A stretch of DNA of 64,000 nt, taken from contig VZSF01008858.1 in assembly GCA_013398295.1 (NCBI GenBank), forward strand, positions 252,198 to 316,197, in the 5' to 3' direction. Every line of letters starts with the position of its first letter. Position 1 is the stretch's first letter. The position numbers and the translations under genes are program-made. This document shows, in pieces, positions 1 through 11,225 of the stretch. The notes under the pieces were generated by a model. That model did no database searches and was not told the DNA's origin. It saw nothing but the letters and a program-made list of their open reading frames with translations. The DNA comes from Chionis minor (Eukaryota > Chordata > Aves > Charadriiformes > Chionididae).

Positions 1-1600
1 CGGCTGCCCAGAGGAAAGGGCAGGGGATGGGGCAGCTCCTCCAAGCAGCGCTGCGCTGCCGGCTCTCCCCCGGGAGGAACGCCAAGCGGCAGACAGGACG
101 GGACGCCCCATCCCGCAGTGACGACAGGACCTTGAGCCGCCCGCCCCCAGCCCGGTGCAAAAAGCCAAATTCGCAGCCGCGGGATCCGAAGCCTCCGCCT
201 GTGCCAGCACCCGGATCCGCGTGCGCCCCCACTGCAGCCCCAGCAGAGGTGAACAACGCGATGGAGCCCTGATGATCCTGCGTCCCGGAGGGATGATGGC
301 CGTGTCCCAACCCACCAAGAGCTCGCCATGAGCCGCGCCTTTGGAAGACGTGTGTGTCATGTTCAGGTTTTCCTGTTCTGCCAAACCAAAGATGCCCCGT
401 GTCCCTCCAGCTGTGCTGCACATCTGCCGTCTCTGCCACGCTCCACCTTCCCTGCAATTCCTGTTTGGTTTGGGGTTTATCTGCCATCTCCCTACTCCCT
501 CCATTCCTGAAATCCTCTCCAGAGTCAATTTGCTTCACTTCTGCCTTCAGCCTTTGATGCATTTTGACACGCTTTATTGGAGCCTTGAAAATCAGAACAA
601 GATTGTGTGTGGCATGAGCTGGGGAGCAGGAGAGATCCCGCACGTGTCTGCTGCATGTGTCAAAACACAGAGCGGAGGCTGCGGAGAGCAACAGGGAGGA
701 GACGGAGCCCCAGCGCAGACGAGAGCCTCCATCTGAGCACCCCAAACGCCCAACTTCGCCCAACTTCCCCCGGCGTAAGCAGCCAGACTGCTCCTTCGCC
801 GGGCCCTACTCCTTGACATGTGCCAGGACTAAGACAGGGACACTCCGGCGGCGGCAGCATCCTCTCAGCAGATGGAGATGACGTTTTTGAAAGGAGCCCG
901 GCAGCTGCCACGCCACGGAGGGGAGAGCACCTGCCTCGCTGCTCGCTCCTGCGCGCTGGGAGAGAAACGCGGGGCCCCACGGGACCCTGAGAGCGGGCGC
1001 AGGCACAGAGGGACCGGCGGCACGCTCCGCCGCATGGGATCCAGCCGCGGGAGCGGGATCTCAACAGGGACATCTTGCCGGATTCCCCCGAGACTCCTGA
1101 GCAGGGGGGAGCTGCCAGATGTTCCCATCTCACCGCAGCCGTCACCGAGGTACCATTTATAAACAGCAGAACTGAGCAAGAGAAAAAAAAAAAAGAGAGA
1201 AAAAAGAAAAATAACATGCCAGGAAAAGCAGTGCCCTCTGGCCAGAGGGGAGCCTCGAGGGCGGGCGATGCCTTTGGGGCAGAACAGCAGCGAGGCCAAG
1301 GCTCAGGGGGGCTCCACATCCCCCATCGGCACCGCACGGGAGCAAACCACCAAGACGCGAGCTCGCGCGTGGCAGCAAAATCCAGCCGGTGCCTTTTTGA
1401 CCTGCTGCCTGTCTGAGGTGGGAACAAAGGGCGAGCCGAGGAAATTACAGGCGCACAAATTTAGACAGTGAAGGAAAGACCTGTTGGTGCAGCAGAGAGC
1501 AAGCCCTCCTTGCCACGAATTGCCTCGGGGGGTGACGAAGGAAGGATGCTGCCAAGTTTTAAGGGAGCTACACTGCAATTTTGAGAGCGGCACCATCCCT
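1..1600. other. GC-rich intergenic stretch, no gene seen
   Basis: The stretch is GC-rich with moderate CpG at about 830-1100 (ccggcggcggcagc, gagagcgggcgcagg). An A/G-rich tract with a run of 12 A lies at 1181-1212. Overlapping open frames on both strands are compositional and match no protein I know. Confidence 0.7.
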
Positions 1601-1765
1601 TCCCTACTAATGCACGTATCCGGTTATACACATGAATTGTTCTAATTATTCACACTACATCGTGTGGCAGGATTTAATTGCAAACATGTGCTGCCTTGAA
1701 TAAAAATGCGTTTTAAAAAGCAGATTGATATATTGTGACTGCTTTAATAAAGTTTGTAGGAACCG
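1600..1765. promoter_or_regulatory. AT-rich island, conserved-enhancer candidate
   Basis: An abrupt AT-rich block between GC-rich flanks contains ctaattattcac, ggatttaattgc and ctttaataaag. Dense ATTA/TAAT cores are typical of homeodomain-bound vertebrate enhancers. Conservation cannot be tested from one sequence. Confidence 0.35.
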
Positions 1766-3354
1766 AACGAAGAGCAATCACATTCCGTGCCTGGGGGCAT
1801 CGATTCTGCATCCTGCACACGTCAAGGATGGGGCTCTGGCACTTGCTCCAGCGCGGCCGGGGGTCGGGGCTCAGCCCCTTCACAGCTGGGAGGGTCCAGG
1901 GACCTGAAATATGGGGTTAAAACAGACTGGTGCAGGCTTGGGCAGAGGTTGCCCCCTGAGATGGAGGGGTCGATGCGCTCATTGAGCACAGGGCAGGGAC
2001 TCGCTCGTACCGGGACGCAGAGAGGTGGAAGCGCAAGAACGGAGGTTCCCTGGGACACGTCTCTGCTGCGGGCACCTCCCTGCAGGAACAGATTCCCCTC
2101 AGCCGAGCCCCATCCCGGGGAGAACGCCAGGTCCGACATAGCCTGGCGCGAAGCCCCAGCGCCTGCTCCTTTCCCTCCCGCTCGCCTCCCCTTTCCAATC
2201 CTCCCACTGCTCCCCCTCTGCGCTCCTTCCCCCCCACCACCCAGAGATGGATTTTTGTCAGCTCTCGTGGTGCCCCCAGCCATGACCACCACGCTGCCCC
2301 AGCCTCCCCGGGGAGCCTGTGCCCCCTCCGGGACCCTGGGAGGCATCGGGGCGTCGCGGGGCCAGCAGCACGGGGCACAGCGAGGCGCCTTGCGGGCTCC
2401 CATGCTGCGGAGCCAGAGCTGCCATGTGATGCTCATGGTTGCTATGGAAACGGTGGTTTCTCACAAAAAGATGCATAAATAGTCTCCGAGCCTCCCCGGA
2501 GCGTGGTCCGTGCTGGCAGGCTGTGGGCACCCCCAAAGTCGGGGGTTGCTGCTGCCCTGCCCCGGTCCCTGCCCCACGGGTCGGTGCCAGGGATGCGGCG
2601 CAGCAGGAGCCGGCGCGGGGGAGAAGCCGGCGAGCGGCTCCTGCGCAGCCTTTCTCTGCAATTACAATCAGGACGCCACATTTATTTTTGGATAAGCAGG
2701 ACCTACTTTTTCCTGTGGCTCCCTAATAACGTACGAAACAGTGGGAAGCGAGTCAAGCCGAATCCCGTGCCTGCAGCTCGTAGCCGCTGGTACTTTGCAT
2801 AATCAGGGCTTGTCATTCCCCATCAGCTTCAGCTCAGAAACCCAAGAGGCAAAGCCATGTAAGGTGGCAACGAGCTTAGAAGAATCCTTCAGAGAACAAA
2901 TCTGTCCATCACTGATGGGGGATTATAATACTGGATTCCTTGATAAAATCCCGCACGCTGGCCCAGCTGGCTAAGCCATGACACCTCTTACCAAAACCAG
3001 CTTCAGCCTCAACAGCAGTAACCCCAGATCAGTTTAATGTCACTGCTCGCTTGCCGACAGCACTAAAAGCTCCCTGCCCGGCAAAGGTTAACGAAGTTAG
3101 CAACAGCAGAAGCAGAGATGCTCCTGCTTATCCGCGCTGTCATCCAAGCTCCCATGGGCAGGCTGAGCTCCACTCCTCTCCCTGGGATGGTCCTTCCTCT
3201 GTCCGCGACACATCCGATATCCGCCAGCCCGAGCTGCCTCACCGACTGCCACCCAGTGAGGATTTACAGGAGACCAGGTCTCCCGGAGGCAGCCAAGCAG
3301 CGCCGGCCAGGAACCCTCCCTGCTTGTCATGATTGATGGACTCTGTTCCCTTCA
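1765..3354. other. GC-rich intergenic stretch, no gene seen
   Basis: The stretch is mostly GC-rich, with a pyrimidine-rich run at about 2160-2250 and CpG-rich DNA at 2575-2655. A short AT-rich interval lies at 2655-2740. Apart from the X-box region nothing is recognisable, and the open frames lack domain character. Confidence 0.65.
2438..2482 (+). promoter_or_regulatory. RFX-type X-box with downstream TATA-like sequence
   Basis: At 2438-2451 gttgctatggaaac closely matches the RFX-factor X-box (two half-sites, GTTGCY and RGMAAC type). A TATA-like gcataaatag lies at 2473-2482, followed by GC-rich DNA with CpGs (2575-2655). X-boxes drive ciliary and neural genes. No gene is recognised nearby, so this is a candidate site only. 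Confidence 0.4.
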
Positions 3355-3700
3355 GCCACAGCTCCCCTGCTACAGCAGAGCTTTTCGTAATCAATGAAAT
3401 GATTTAGACACAAGACACCAGGAATGCAAATCCTTTGTATCTAGGTCCCCTAGTTAGCACGGACCAGCTAAACCCCTGGCCTAATTTAATTGCACATCCA
3501 AATTCCACATCCTCTAAAGGGCATCAGCAGATTTCATTAAACTTCTTCATATTATCATGTAATCTGTCAATTAGCTTCGTGTGCAACAACAAGGAGCTTT
3601 ATCCTAAGTAAAACATAAAACATTTACTTCCCCCCTACAGCCTTTTATTTTTCTTTGCCTACCCTTGATTTAAAAACACAACCCTTCCTTTGTTTGCATT
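3355..3700. promoter_or_regulatory. AT-rich island, conserved-enhancer candidate
   Basis: The block contains tcgtaatcaatgaaatgatt, ctaatttaattgcac, gtaatctgtcaattagc and a TTCATTAAAC segment. Its composition contrasts with the flanks, and the homeodomain-like cores are dense. Confidence 0.35.
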
Positions 3701-5104
3701 CTTTCTCTTCTAAGAGGCAGGAGCACCCCCCATGCTCATCCCCACGGAGCAGAAGCATGCTGGACTTTGAAGTTTTACATCAGACCTGCCTTGTATTTGG
3801 GAGCATTTCAGCAAGCCACTCTGATAATTCATCCTTCATTTTCCCCTCTGGAAAAAACCCACAACACTATTCCATCCCTTTCCAACAGATGAGCAATGAG
3901 AAATGGTTCACCAATGCCCACTGTAGTCCTCCAGCTCTGTGTGTGAAAGGGTCTCCAGAAATGCAAACTAGTCTATTTTCATCAGTCAGAAATTAAACTG
4001 CCATTGCAGAAGGGCCGGAGACGGGCACGCTCCAGGCTGGGCACCGGCTGCTCCTTTCGGAGACCAGCTCCGACTGCAGGGTTTGGAAAGGTCCCCCTCT
4101 CTCTGCATAGTCTGGGGACTCCTACAGTGTTTCTTAGGCATCCCCTGTGGTACTGAGAAGCAACAGAAAGGCATTAAAATAAGTTAATGTCTTTGATACA
4201 ACATCAGTTCCAAAAGTAGGATTTGTAAGATATCCTCCACTCGTGGCCATCAGCTTTCCTTTCTGCAAATAAGCCTGAAAAATGCTTTTTGTACGTTCTG
4301 TCAAACGAAAAAAAAATAATTCCTGTGCTTGGTTAGGGGCAGGAAAATACCTTTGCATCATGCGCACACAGATCCAAAACTTCTGAAAAGGTGCAGACTT
4401 CTCCAAAAAACTAGACCGAAGAGACATCTCAGCTCTACCGCTTCCCAGAAGCAAAGAGGTCAAGACCTGGTGGTAGAGACTTGCCGAGAAACAGGAAAGC
4501 ATCTATCGGGTAACACCAAATTCCCAAAGTACAGCATCACCTGGCACAATCAGAGCCAGATGAGAAGGAAAGGCTCATTAAAACATAACTTATTCCTGAG
4601 GAGCCTGAACGTAACGGGGTTCACCACGATCTGCATCAACTGGCAGAGATGACACGAAACAGCCCCGTGACCTCCTCAGCACAAACAGCACCACAGCTCA
4701 CGCCGAACCTGTAACAGAACCTGAAAAAGCCTGAAATACAAACCAGCCTGCACTGCAGAAAGGTACTGTGAAACTCCTGGGGAGTTTCATAAACACAAAT
4801 TAGCGAAGATGACTTGGTTCCATCCCGCTTTGCGATGTCATTTGTGGCCGGCGTTGGAGCAGCGCACTACGAATCAGCTCCTCGCATCCCTCTGTCTCGA
4901 CGCCCCATCCAAGCAAATCCCCATCCCCGCATGTGGGATCCCCGGGAGCGGCAAGGGCAGCACCGCAGAGCACAGGGGCGTCGCAGCCTGGCGCCTCCGC
5001 ACGTCAGCGCGGCCGGCTGCACCTGCAGTAAAAGCATCTGACAATTAAAGAGAGAAAATAACAGGTCCCCACACTCCGCATGGCTCCCATCCCTGCCAGA
5101 CTCC
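3701..5104. other. intergenic, no gene seen
   Basis: The composition is mixed. A run of A's lies at about 4307-4316 (aaacgaaaaaaaaataattc). Open frames on both strands have no recognisable domain. The segment from 4810 to 5040 is locally GC-rich. Confidence 0.65.
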
Positions 5105-5310
5105 TGTGAACTAGTTGTGCGCTTGAAAATTAGACAGATTAATTATTGCTACAATTAGTAGTATCGTGAAGCATCTCTGGAGGCAGGAAATAATATTGTC
5201 ATAAACTTGTATAATCATTCAATATTTTCAAATGAGCAGTTGGATCCACAGTTATCATCTTGATGCTTTCACCAGCGACAATGCAGGGTTGAAAACACAA
5301 AACTGATTAA
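5105..5310. promoter_or_regulatory. AT-rich island, conserved-enhancer candidate
   Basis: The block contains acagattaattattgctac, then caattag, ataatattgtcataaac and ttgtataatcattcaata. It has the most concentrated TAATTA-type sites in the first 10 kb, and sharp composition edges. Confidence 0.4.
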
Positions 5311-7110
5311 TTAGTTCTCATTTTAAGTCAAGCTCAACCCTGGCTCGCTCTGCCACGTGCCGTCACTCAGGCACCGAGGCTCTGTAAAGCCCGAAGAGGA
5401 GGCAAACGCTGAGGTGGAAGACACCAGTGTCCCATGACGCAGGGTCTCGGCTGAAACGCCCCGGGGTTCAGCCCATTCCCAGGAACACAAGTGCCACTCA
5501 CGATTCCCGTGCACAGTCCGGCACGATCCCAGCACAGCCCCACTGCCCCCACGCACCCGCTGCAGGATCCGACTGCGCAGCCTGCTCGGCCATCCGATGC
5601 GCTGCCGGGGGCGCATCCGCGCACACACAAACATTTCAACTTGCTTTTTGACACGGTAGGAAGGAAAAATCCAGCTAAGCGTTCCTGCCTCCCACCTGTT
5701 CACCCAGAGCCTGCGGGCATGTCCATGGACCCCAGGGCGCTCCAAGGCACGGGTGCGACAGGCAGCACCCCCAAGCCGGGATCTGGATCAAATTCCGGGC
5801 TCGGGCTGGCCATGCTGTACCCACTCTGTGCCAGGCCGAACACCTCTGCCCTGCTCAGAGGCCACTCAAGTTTCTGCCTGTCTTTCATACGGCCAGCTTA
5901 CCGTGCTGATTGTATTTCAAATAATAGAGGAGCTGGCGCAGCATCCCATACAACCGGGCGTTTCACCGATTAATTTACAGCTTCAAAAGCAGTGGGTGTT
6001 CAATTCCATCCTCTTCCTGGGGTTTCTGACGAGCCACTCCGGGTGCTGCAGATCCAGTGCTCAGAGCTTTTCCCATTTTCTTTACGTAATCTTGAAACCA
6101 GCGCGTGCCTCATATTCACAGCTACCGGCTGGGTGTCATGTCGGTGGCTGTATCCTTCAAGACAGCTTTAAATACCAACGTCTCACTTTGCCACCAAGCC
6201 CACCCACTGTTTTTAAATGGCTGGACCAAATTTAGGAGCGGTTTTAAGTTCACCGTGCAGGTCCCCGCATCTCCTAGTGCTGACGCCGCTTTCTGAGAGC
6301 CACACGCGCAGCTCCATCACACCCATCTCACAGGCAGCCAGGGGCTTCTTCAGGTGCCCTGTGCGACACACAGACAAGTAATATCTATGCCATATATAAG
6401 CAAGTAGGTCACAGGGGGAGACAGGTGACAGCTCGAGGGCCTCAAATGCAGAGGCTGACATACTGAAAACGTTTATTTATACTCTCCCCCCCTTGAGGAT
6501 TTGTTTCACCAACAAACGCGCATTGGCAAGAAGCAGGTCCAAGCTTAACTACATCTTCTGCCCCATTTCCCTTTTAACAAGGCAAAATAAATACATTTCT
6601 GCTTTTGAATTAAGAGCAGCGATATTATTCTCCCCTATCGCTTTCCAAATGAACCTCCTGAAAGCCCTTTTTGAAGCTTCCCGGTTGCATTTCCAGACCT
6701 GCTCCCCCTCCGTGCTCTGGAGAAATGGATTAAACGAGCCCTTTGAAGTGCTGCCGCTTGTCAGCCGCTCTGGGGCAAGCTTGGCTTTTTGGCGTGTCCT
6801 GGAAGGACGGCAACCGCCACTCGCTTTCCCATTTCCCTCTCATCCCGCAGATGTCGAGGGGCGATGGGGCTGGAGCCGATGATGCGCACCCCCAGGTGGG
6901 ACGCGGTGCTCCCCCTGCAGCAGCCCTCGCTGCCCACCCTGCACCCACCGCCCCTCTCCGGAAGCAATGCCCAGCTCCACAGCAATTCCCTCGCAACCGG
7001 CACGAGCCCCCTCCATCCCGCCACATCCCCCAGCCTCTGCTGGGCATGGGGCAGCAAAGCCACCGGCGTCCCCTGCCAGCACAGTAGAGCCCCAAAAGCT
7101 GTCATGCATT
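5311..7110. other. intergenic, no gene seen
   Basis: GC-rich parts (5340-5640 and 6840-7090) enclose more AT-rich DNA at 5890-6240 and 6470-6690. No exon, RNA gene or repeat family is recognised. Confidence 0.65.
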
Positions 7111-7345
7111 GCACAACAGGCAAGTTTTAATATTGAGAATATTCATCCCCAGCCACTTCTAGTTAATGGAACAAAGCAAACTGTCGAGAAAAAATGGGAG
7201 CGTTACAGTAAAAACAACAACAAATTAAAGTCTAATGCAATTAGAGAGCAATTAGGGATCTATCCTCTGGGAGCAGTCTGGAACTCTAGGTCTTTCTCAA
7301 AATCTGATCTCTCTGCAACTTTATTTCTTTCTAATTAATAAATGA
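7111..7345. promoter_or_regulatory. AT-rich island with paired gcaattag sites
   Basis: The block includes aagttttaatattgag, cttctagttaatgg and two copies of gcaattag at 7237-7244 and 7248-7255. The copies start 11 bp apart, about one helical turn. It ends at ttctaattaataaatg. It is an enhancer candidate. Confidence 0.4.
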
Positions 7346-10300
7346 CGAAGTGCACAGCCCGGCTCCCCCCAGTCCCCTGCAAAATGCCACCTCCCGCTCT
7401 GCAGGAGCAGAAGGTGGCGGCAGGTAGAAGCGTTCGCACCTCCGAGCCGAGGAGAAACGCAGGTGTCAGCAGAACGAAGGGAGAACAGAAATCGCCGACT
7501 GGCTGTTGCAAGGTGACCAGAAACAGAGAGACCCAAATGCTCTTGTGCAAGAGCCAGGCTGAGCAGGCACCAGCCGGCAGCGGAGCATGAGCGACCCTGG
7601 AAGACCCTTTGTTTTCCTATACACAGCTCCCACAAAAGCCACAGCCCAGGAAAATATGTATTTAATTCCCCTCAGCTTTTTCAACTGAGCCATGTGTATG
7701 CCTATAGACAAGCACCCACTTAACCAACCTGCTCAGGTACGCTGCAGAAAGGAGCGGGACGTCCCTCGGGCATCAGTCCCTGCTGCATCCCAAGCAGGGC
7801 ACAGGGAGCTTCAGCAGCCCACGGTGGCACCGGTGCCCCACGACCCGCCTGGGCTCACCTCTCTGCCACCCCGGCAAGTCTGGAAAGGAGCACTTCCCAG
7901 AGGGCAGGGGACATCGAGCGTGGTGCCAAAGCGCCCAAGCAATTACAGGAGAACTGAAACAAAGGGGCAAAGTTGCGCCGTCCCATTGAGCCAGCGCCTG
8001 CCCAGCCTCATCCACGAGCTGCCTGAAGGTCACAGCTGCAGAACCGGCACAGCAAAGCCTGGCTCTGTTAAACCTGCTTTCGGCAGAAGCAAACACAGTA
8101 AACGCTCTCTGCAGAGGAGGAGATGGCACGGCGTGGAGCAAAGCCTTCCGCTCCCTTCCCAAAGCTGCTGCTATTCCTGGGGGCAGCCCCACCTGCACTA
8201 TGCAACGCCAGCACTCTTCAGGAAGGGCTAGTTTTCACACTTTGTAACGAATAATAAAGCTTCCATATGCCCTGCCACCTGCCCAGCAGGCGTCAGGGAG
8301 ACAACTCCCTTGACGCTCCGGGGAGGAAGGCACCAGCGGTGCAATGGGGGGAGGTGGGAGCCTTGACCTTCATCCGTTTCTCTACCCAAATCCACCCTCG
8401 GGAACACGAGTGGCCCCGTTTTGGCCTAGAAAATGGCCCAGTTCTGATCTCTCAAACCAGTTCTGGATCTCAAGTCACACCTCTTTCCGTGGGAGCTTAA
8501 CCCAGATAAAGCGAGACCCCCAGACCTGACAGTGCCCGGGCCACCCGCGGCAAGGACCAGCCCCAGCCCAGCCTGGCCACCTCAGACCCTGCAGTGCTTT
8601 CCGAGGGGCTTCTGGGAGCCCTCCGACTCTGTGAACACCTTGCAATGAAAAAGGGCCTGATTAGAGACTCACGGGTCTGAAAAAGACACCAACTTTTGGT
8701 CAAACGTTGCACCTTGCAAAGGAATAATTGTCAAAAAATCCCCATTATTATTTGGTGCAGGGTAGGAGGGCTGTTTGTTGGTGGGCTTGTGGACTTTTCC
8801 TTCCCCCAACAGCAAAACACCCTGCAGGGAGGGGTGATAAATCTGCGTCCGGAGCAGACCGGCCATCAGCATTCCCCTGTAACCCTCCGGAGAGGGGGCG
8901 TTGGGTGGAGCCGTGCCGCACGCCCAGCCATGAACCCACCCGGAGAAAGCTGGGCTGCTCACCGGGAGCGCGGGGCCAAGCCAGCAGGGATCAACTGCCT
9001 GCACCAATTCCTTTGCAAACTGGAAGCAGCAAATAAACCAGACCCAGGCAAACATCAACAAAACACCTCCATGCAGAGACACCACCTTCTCAAGGAGGGT
9101 TAGTCAGCGATGCTGCGGGCAGCTGGGGAGGGTGGTTGGGGGTGTAGCACAGGCTTATGGCACAGCTGGGAAAGCAGAGAGGCAGCAGCACTCCACCTCC
9201 TCTGGGCTTTCCAGCACAGGAGAGGGCAGAGCAGGGCTGAAGAGCCTGAGGCAGGAAGGATGGATGCAGGAGGAAAGTTAAGACGGTGCAACTCGGAGCC
9301 CAGGGAAGTGACTTCTGCAACATTTACACCCAAGTTGGCCAGGTCCACACACAGAAATGTGGTGCAAGCTGGGACGAGAATTAATTATTTGGAGTGGCTC
9401 AGAAGTGACTAAGAATGATCAGCTGAAATCAATTGGGAGGGAGGGTGTCAATCCAAATTTTGGAACTGTCCCACCCAGGATGCAGCCAGAAGGCAGGATT
9501 CTCCCCCCAGGGAAAGGGATGCAGGAGGTGCCGGAGCAGGTGCGGGGGCACTGGGACTAGGAGGTTTATAATCGACACCTCTACACTGCTCTGGGAGTAA
9601 TAAAGGACTCCTGCCCCCCCTGTTTCTGATAAAATCAGGGAGAAAGACCCATTTTTAGTCTGGAAAGCTCCTGTGCTGCCCCTCCCTCCTGTCCCTTCCC
9701 ACAGTAGATGAGTCACTGTCTAGCAACCTTTATCAAAATACCTCTTACAAAATTGTTTATCGAGTCCCTGCCATTCCCCACCCCACAGCGCAAGGAGAAG
9801 GGGCAGGAGATGCTCCGGGTCACCGTCCCTTTCCTGTGGAACGACAAGAGTCCTGAAGCTGAAACTCCCCTGCCCAGCATCCCCCTTCCCACGCTGCCCC
9901 CTCCAGCAGCATCCCCCTGCTCCCGGGGCTCACCTCCTCCATTCCAGAGCCGGTTGTTTGTGTTTTGCAGATAGATTGCACGTGCTCATGCAAGAGCCAA
10001 CAGCACAATCTCATGCAGAAAATGCAAACTGGTGATTTTTAACTGTCTCCTCAAGGCTTTGCAAACCTTGTTCTTCACCCAATACCGCACGCTAAGGTCA
10101 CTCCAACAGCCGAGGAGGGCGAAAGGAGCGTGTGGCTGCCCGAAGGGCAACAGCTGGAGCATGGTTAACTTCAGGAACTGGGGGGGCACTGCCCGAGTCT
10201 GGCATCACTAATCAATGGGTACGGATCGCCAGCAATTCGAGCGGCTCAAGGGTCAGTTAATAGAGATCTTTCATGCAGCCCAAAACAGCGGCCACCTCCC

Positions 10301-10369
10301 TCGTGCTGCGTGAGGGACAGCCTTTGCTTTGGCTCTCAGACCTACGGACGACTCCAGCGCGACACATGG
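7346..10369. other. intergenic, no gene seen
   Basis: The stretch is moderately GC-rich. A solitary plus-strand AATAAA (cgaataataaagc) at about 8252 has no upstream exon that I can recognise. Several open frames of 100-180 codons overlap on both strands, as expected from low stop density. Confidence 0.65.
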
Positions 10370-11225
10370 GGCCAGCCAGCCCCACGGAGACGCACACCCC
10401 GACGCCCCTTCGCCGGCGACCAGCAGCCATGCAGGCTGGCAGCGGCGTTCCTGCGGGTGCTGCAGGGGGGGGGTCAGGGCTGCCCCAGCGATGGCCGCCC
10501 CAGCCCCCTGTGCCCAGCTGCCTCCCTGGAAACGTGCTTTTGCTCTCCAAGCGGGGCTGACTTGGGAAGTTCTCCAAACTTCCCAAACAACACAGAGAAT
10601 AGGCTTGTTTTTCTGCATCTGCAGGCAGACATCCGTGCTCGCATCCCGCAGCCCGAAGCGCTCCCGTTCCCACGCCGGAGCATGGGGACGCCCGCACAGA
10701 GCCCGGCCCGCGGACGCATCCCGAGTTTCCACCGACGGTCCGGCACCGGGGAATCCCGCACCCGGAGGCCGCGGCCACCGGCCCACAGGTGGATGCGGCG
10801 CCGGGTCAAAACTCCACCGGGAAAACGCTCGTAGCGCCCGGCACGGGGCTGGACCACCGGCCCCGGGCTGCCCCACCGGCACGGCCTCCGCCAGTCNTCC
10901 TCCGGCAGCCCGGGCCGAGTGTGCCGGGAAGGCGCCGGGAGACCCGGGGCTGGCGCTCCGGCTCCACCCCTGGCCGCCGCGATTGGCGCCNNNNNNNNNN
11001 NNNNNNNNNNNNNNNNNNNNNNNNNNNNNNNNNNNNNNNNNNNNNNNNNNNNNNNNNNNNNNNNNNNNNNNNNNNNNNNNNNNNNNNNNNNNNCGCCGCC
11101 CGAGCCGGAGCGCCCAGGAGGGATTTTCCTCCCCGAAAACGTAGGGATGCGCCGAGCGGATCTGCCGGGCAGAGGCTGTGGAGGGTATCGCAGGCTCCGG
11201 GGCGGGGGGGGGGGACGGACAGATT
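10370..11225. promoter_or_regulatory. CpG island, candidate promoter of unknown gene
   Basis: CpG is dense on both sides of the assembly gap, highest from 10650 to 10990 and 11094 to 11190. A CCAAT-type box (gattggc, inverted) lies just before the gap at about 10980-10987. No open frame here is recognisable as a protein. As an unmethylated-type island in a gene-poor flank it is a promoter candidate, orientation unknown. By vertebrate gene order it could be the 5' end of ZMAT4, transcribed leftward, but no ZMAT4 coding sequence is visible. Confidence 0.5.
10991..11093. other. assembly gap (103 N)
   Basis: A run of 103 undetermined bases sits in the middle of the strongest CpG island, with a single N at 10897. 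GC-rich microchromosome DNA often drops out of assemblies, so functional sequence such as a first exon may be hidden here. Confidence 0.99.

Noticed and set aside
660..1427. 255-codon minus-strand open frame
   Set aside because: It lies in GC-rich DNA, overlaps long frames on the other strand, opens on a non-ATG codon and shows no domain. Composition explains it.
9143..9162. 17-base match (agcacaggcttatggca) with the 37.8 kb block as a dispersed repeat
   Set aside because: One 17-base match within 64 kb is not very unlikely by chance, and the flanks do not match.
1..11225. ZMAT4 zinc-finger coding exons
   Set aside because: No frame with the expected C-x2-C...H-x5-H matrin-type finger was seen on the minus strand.
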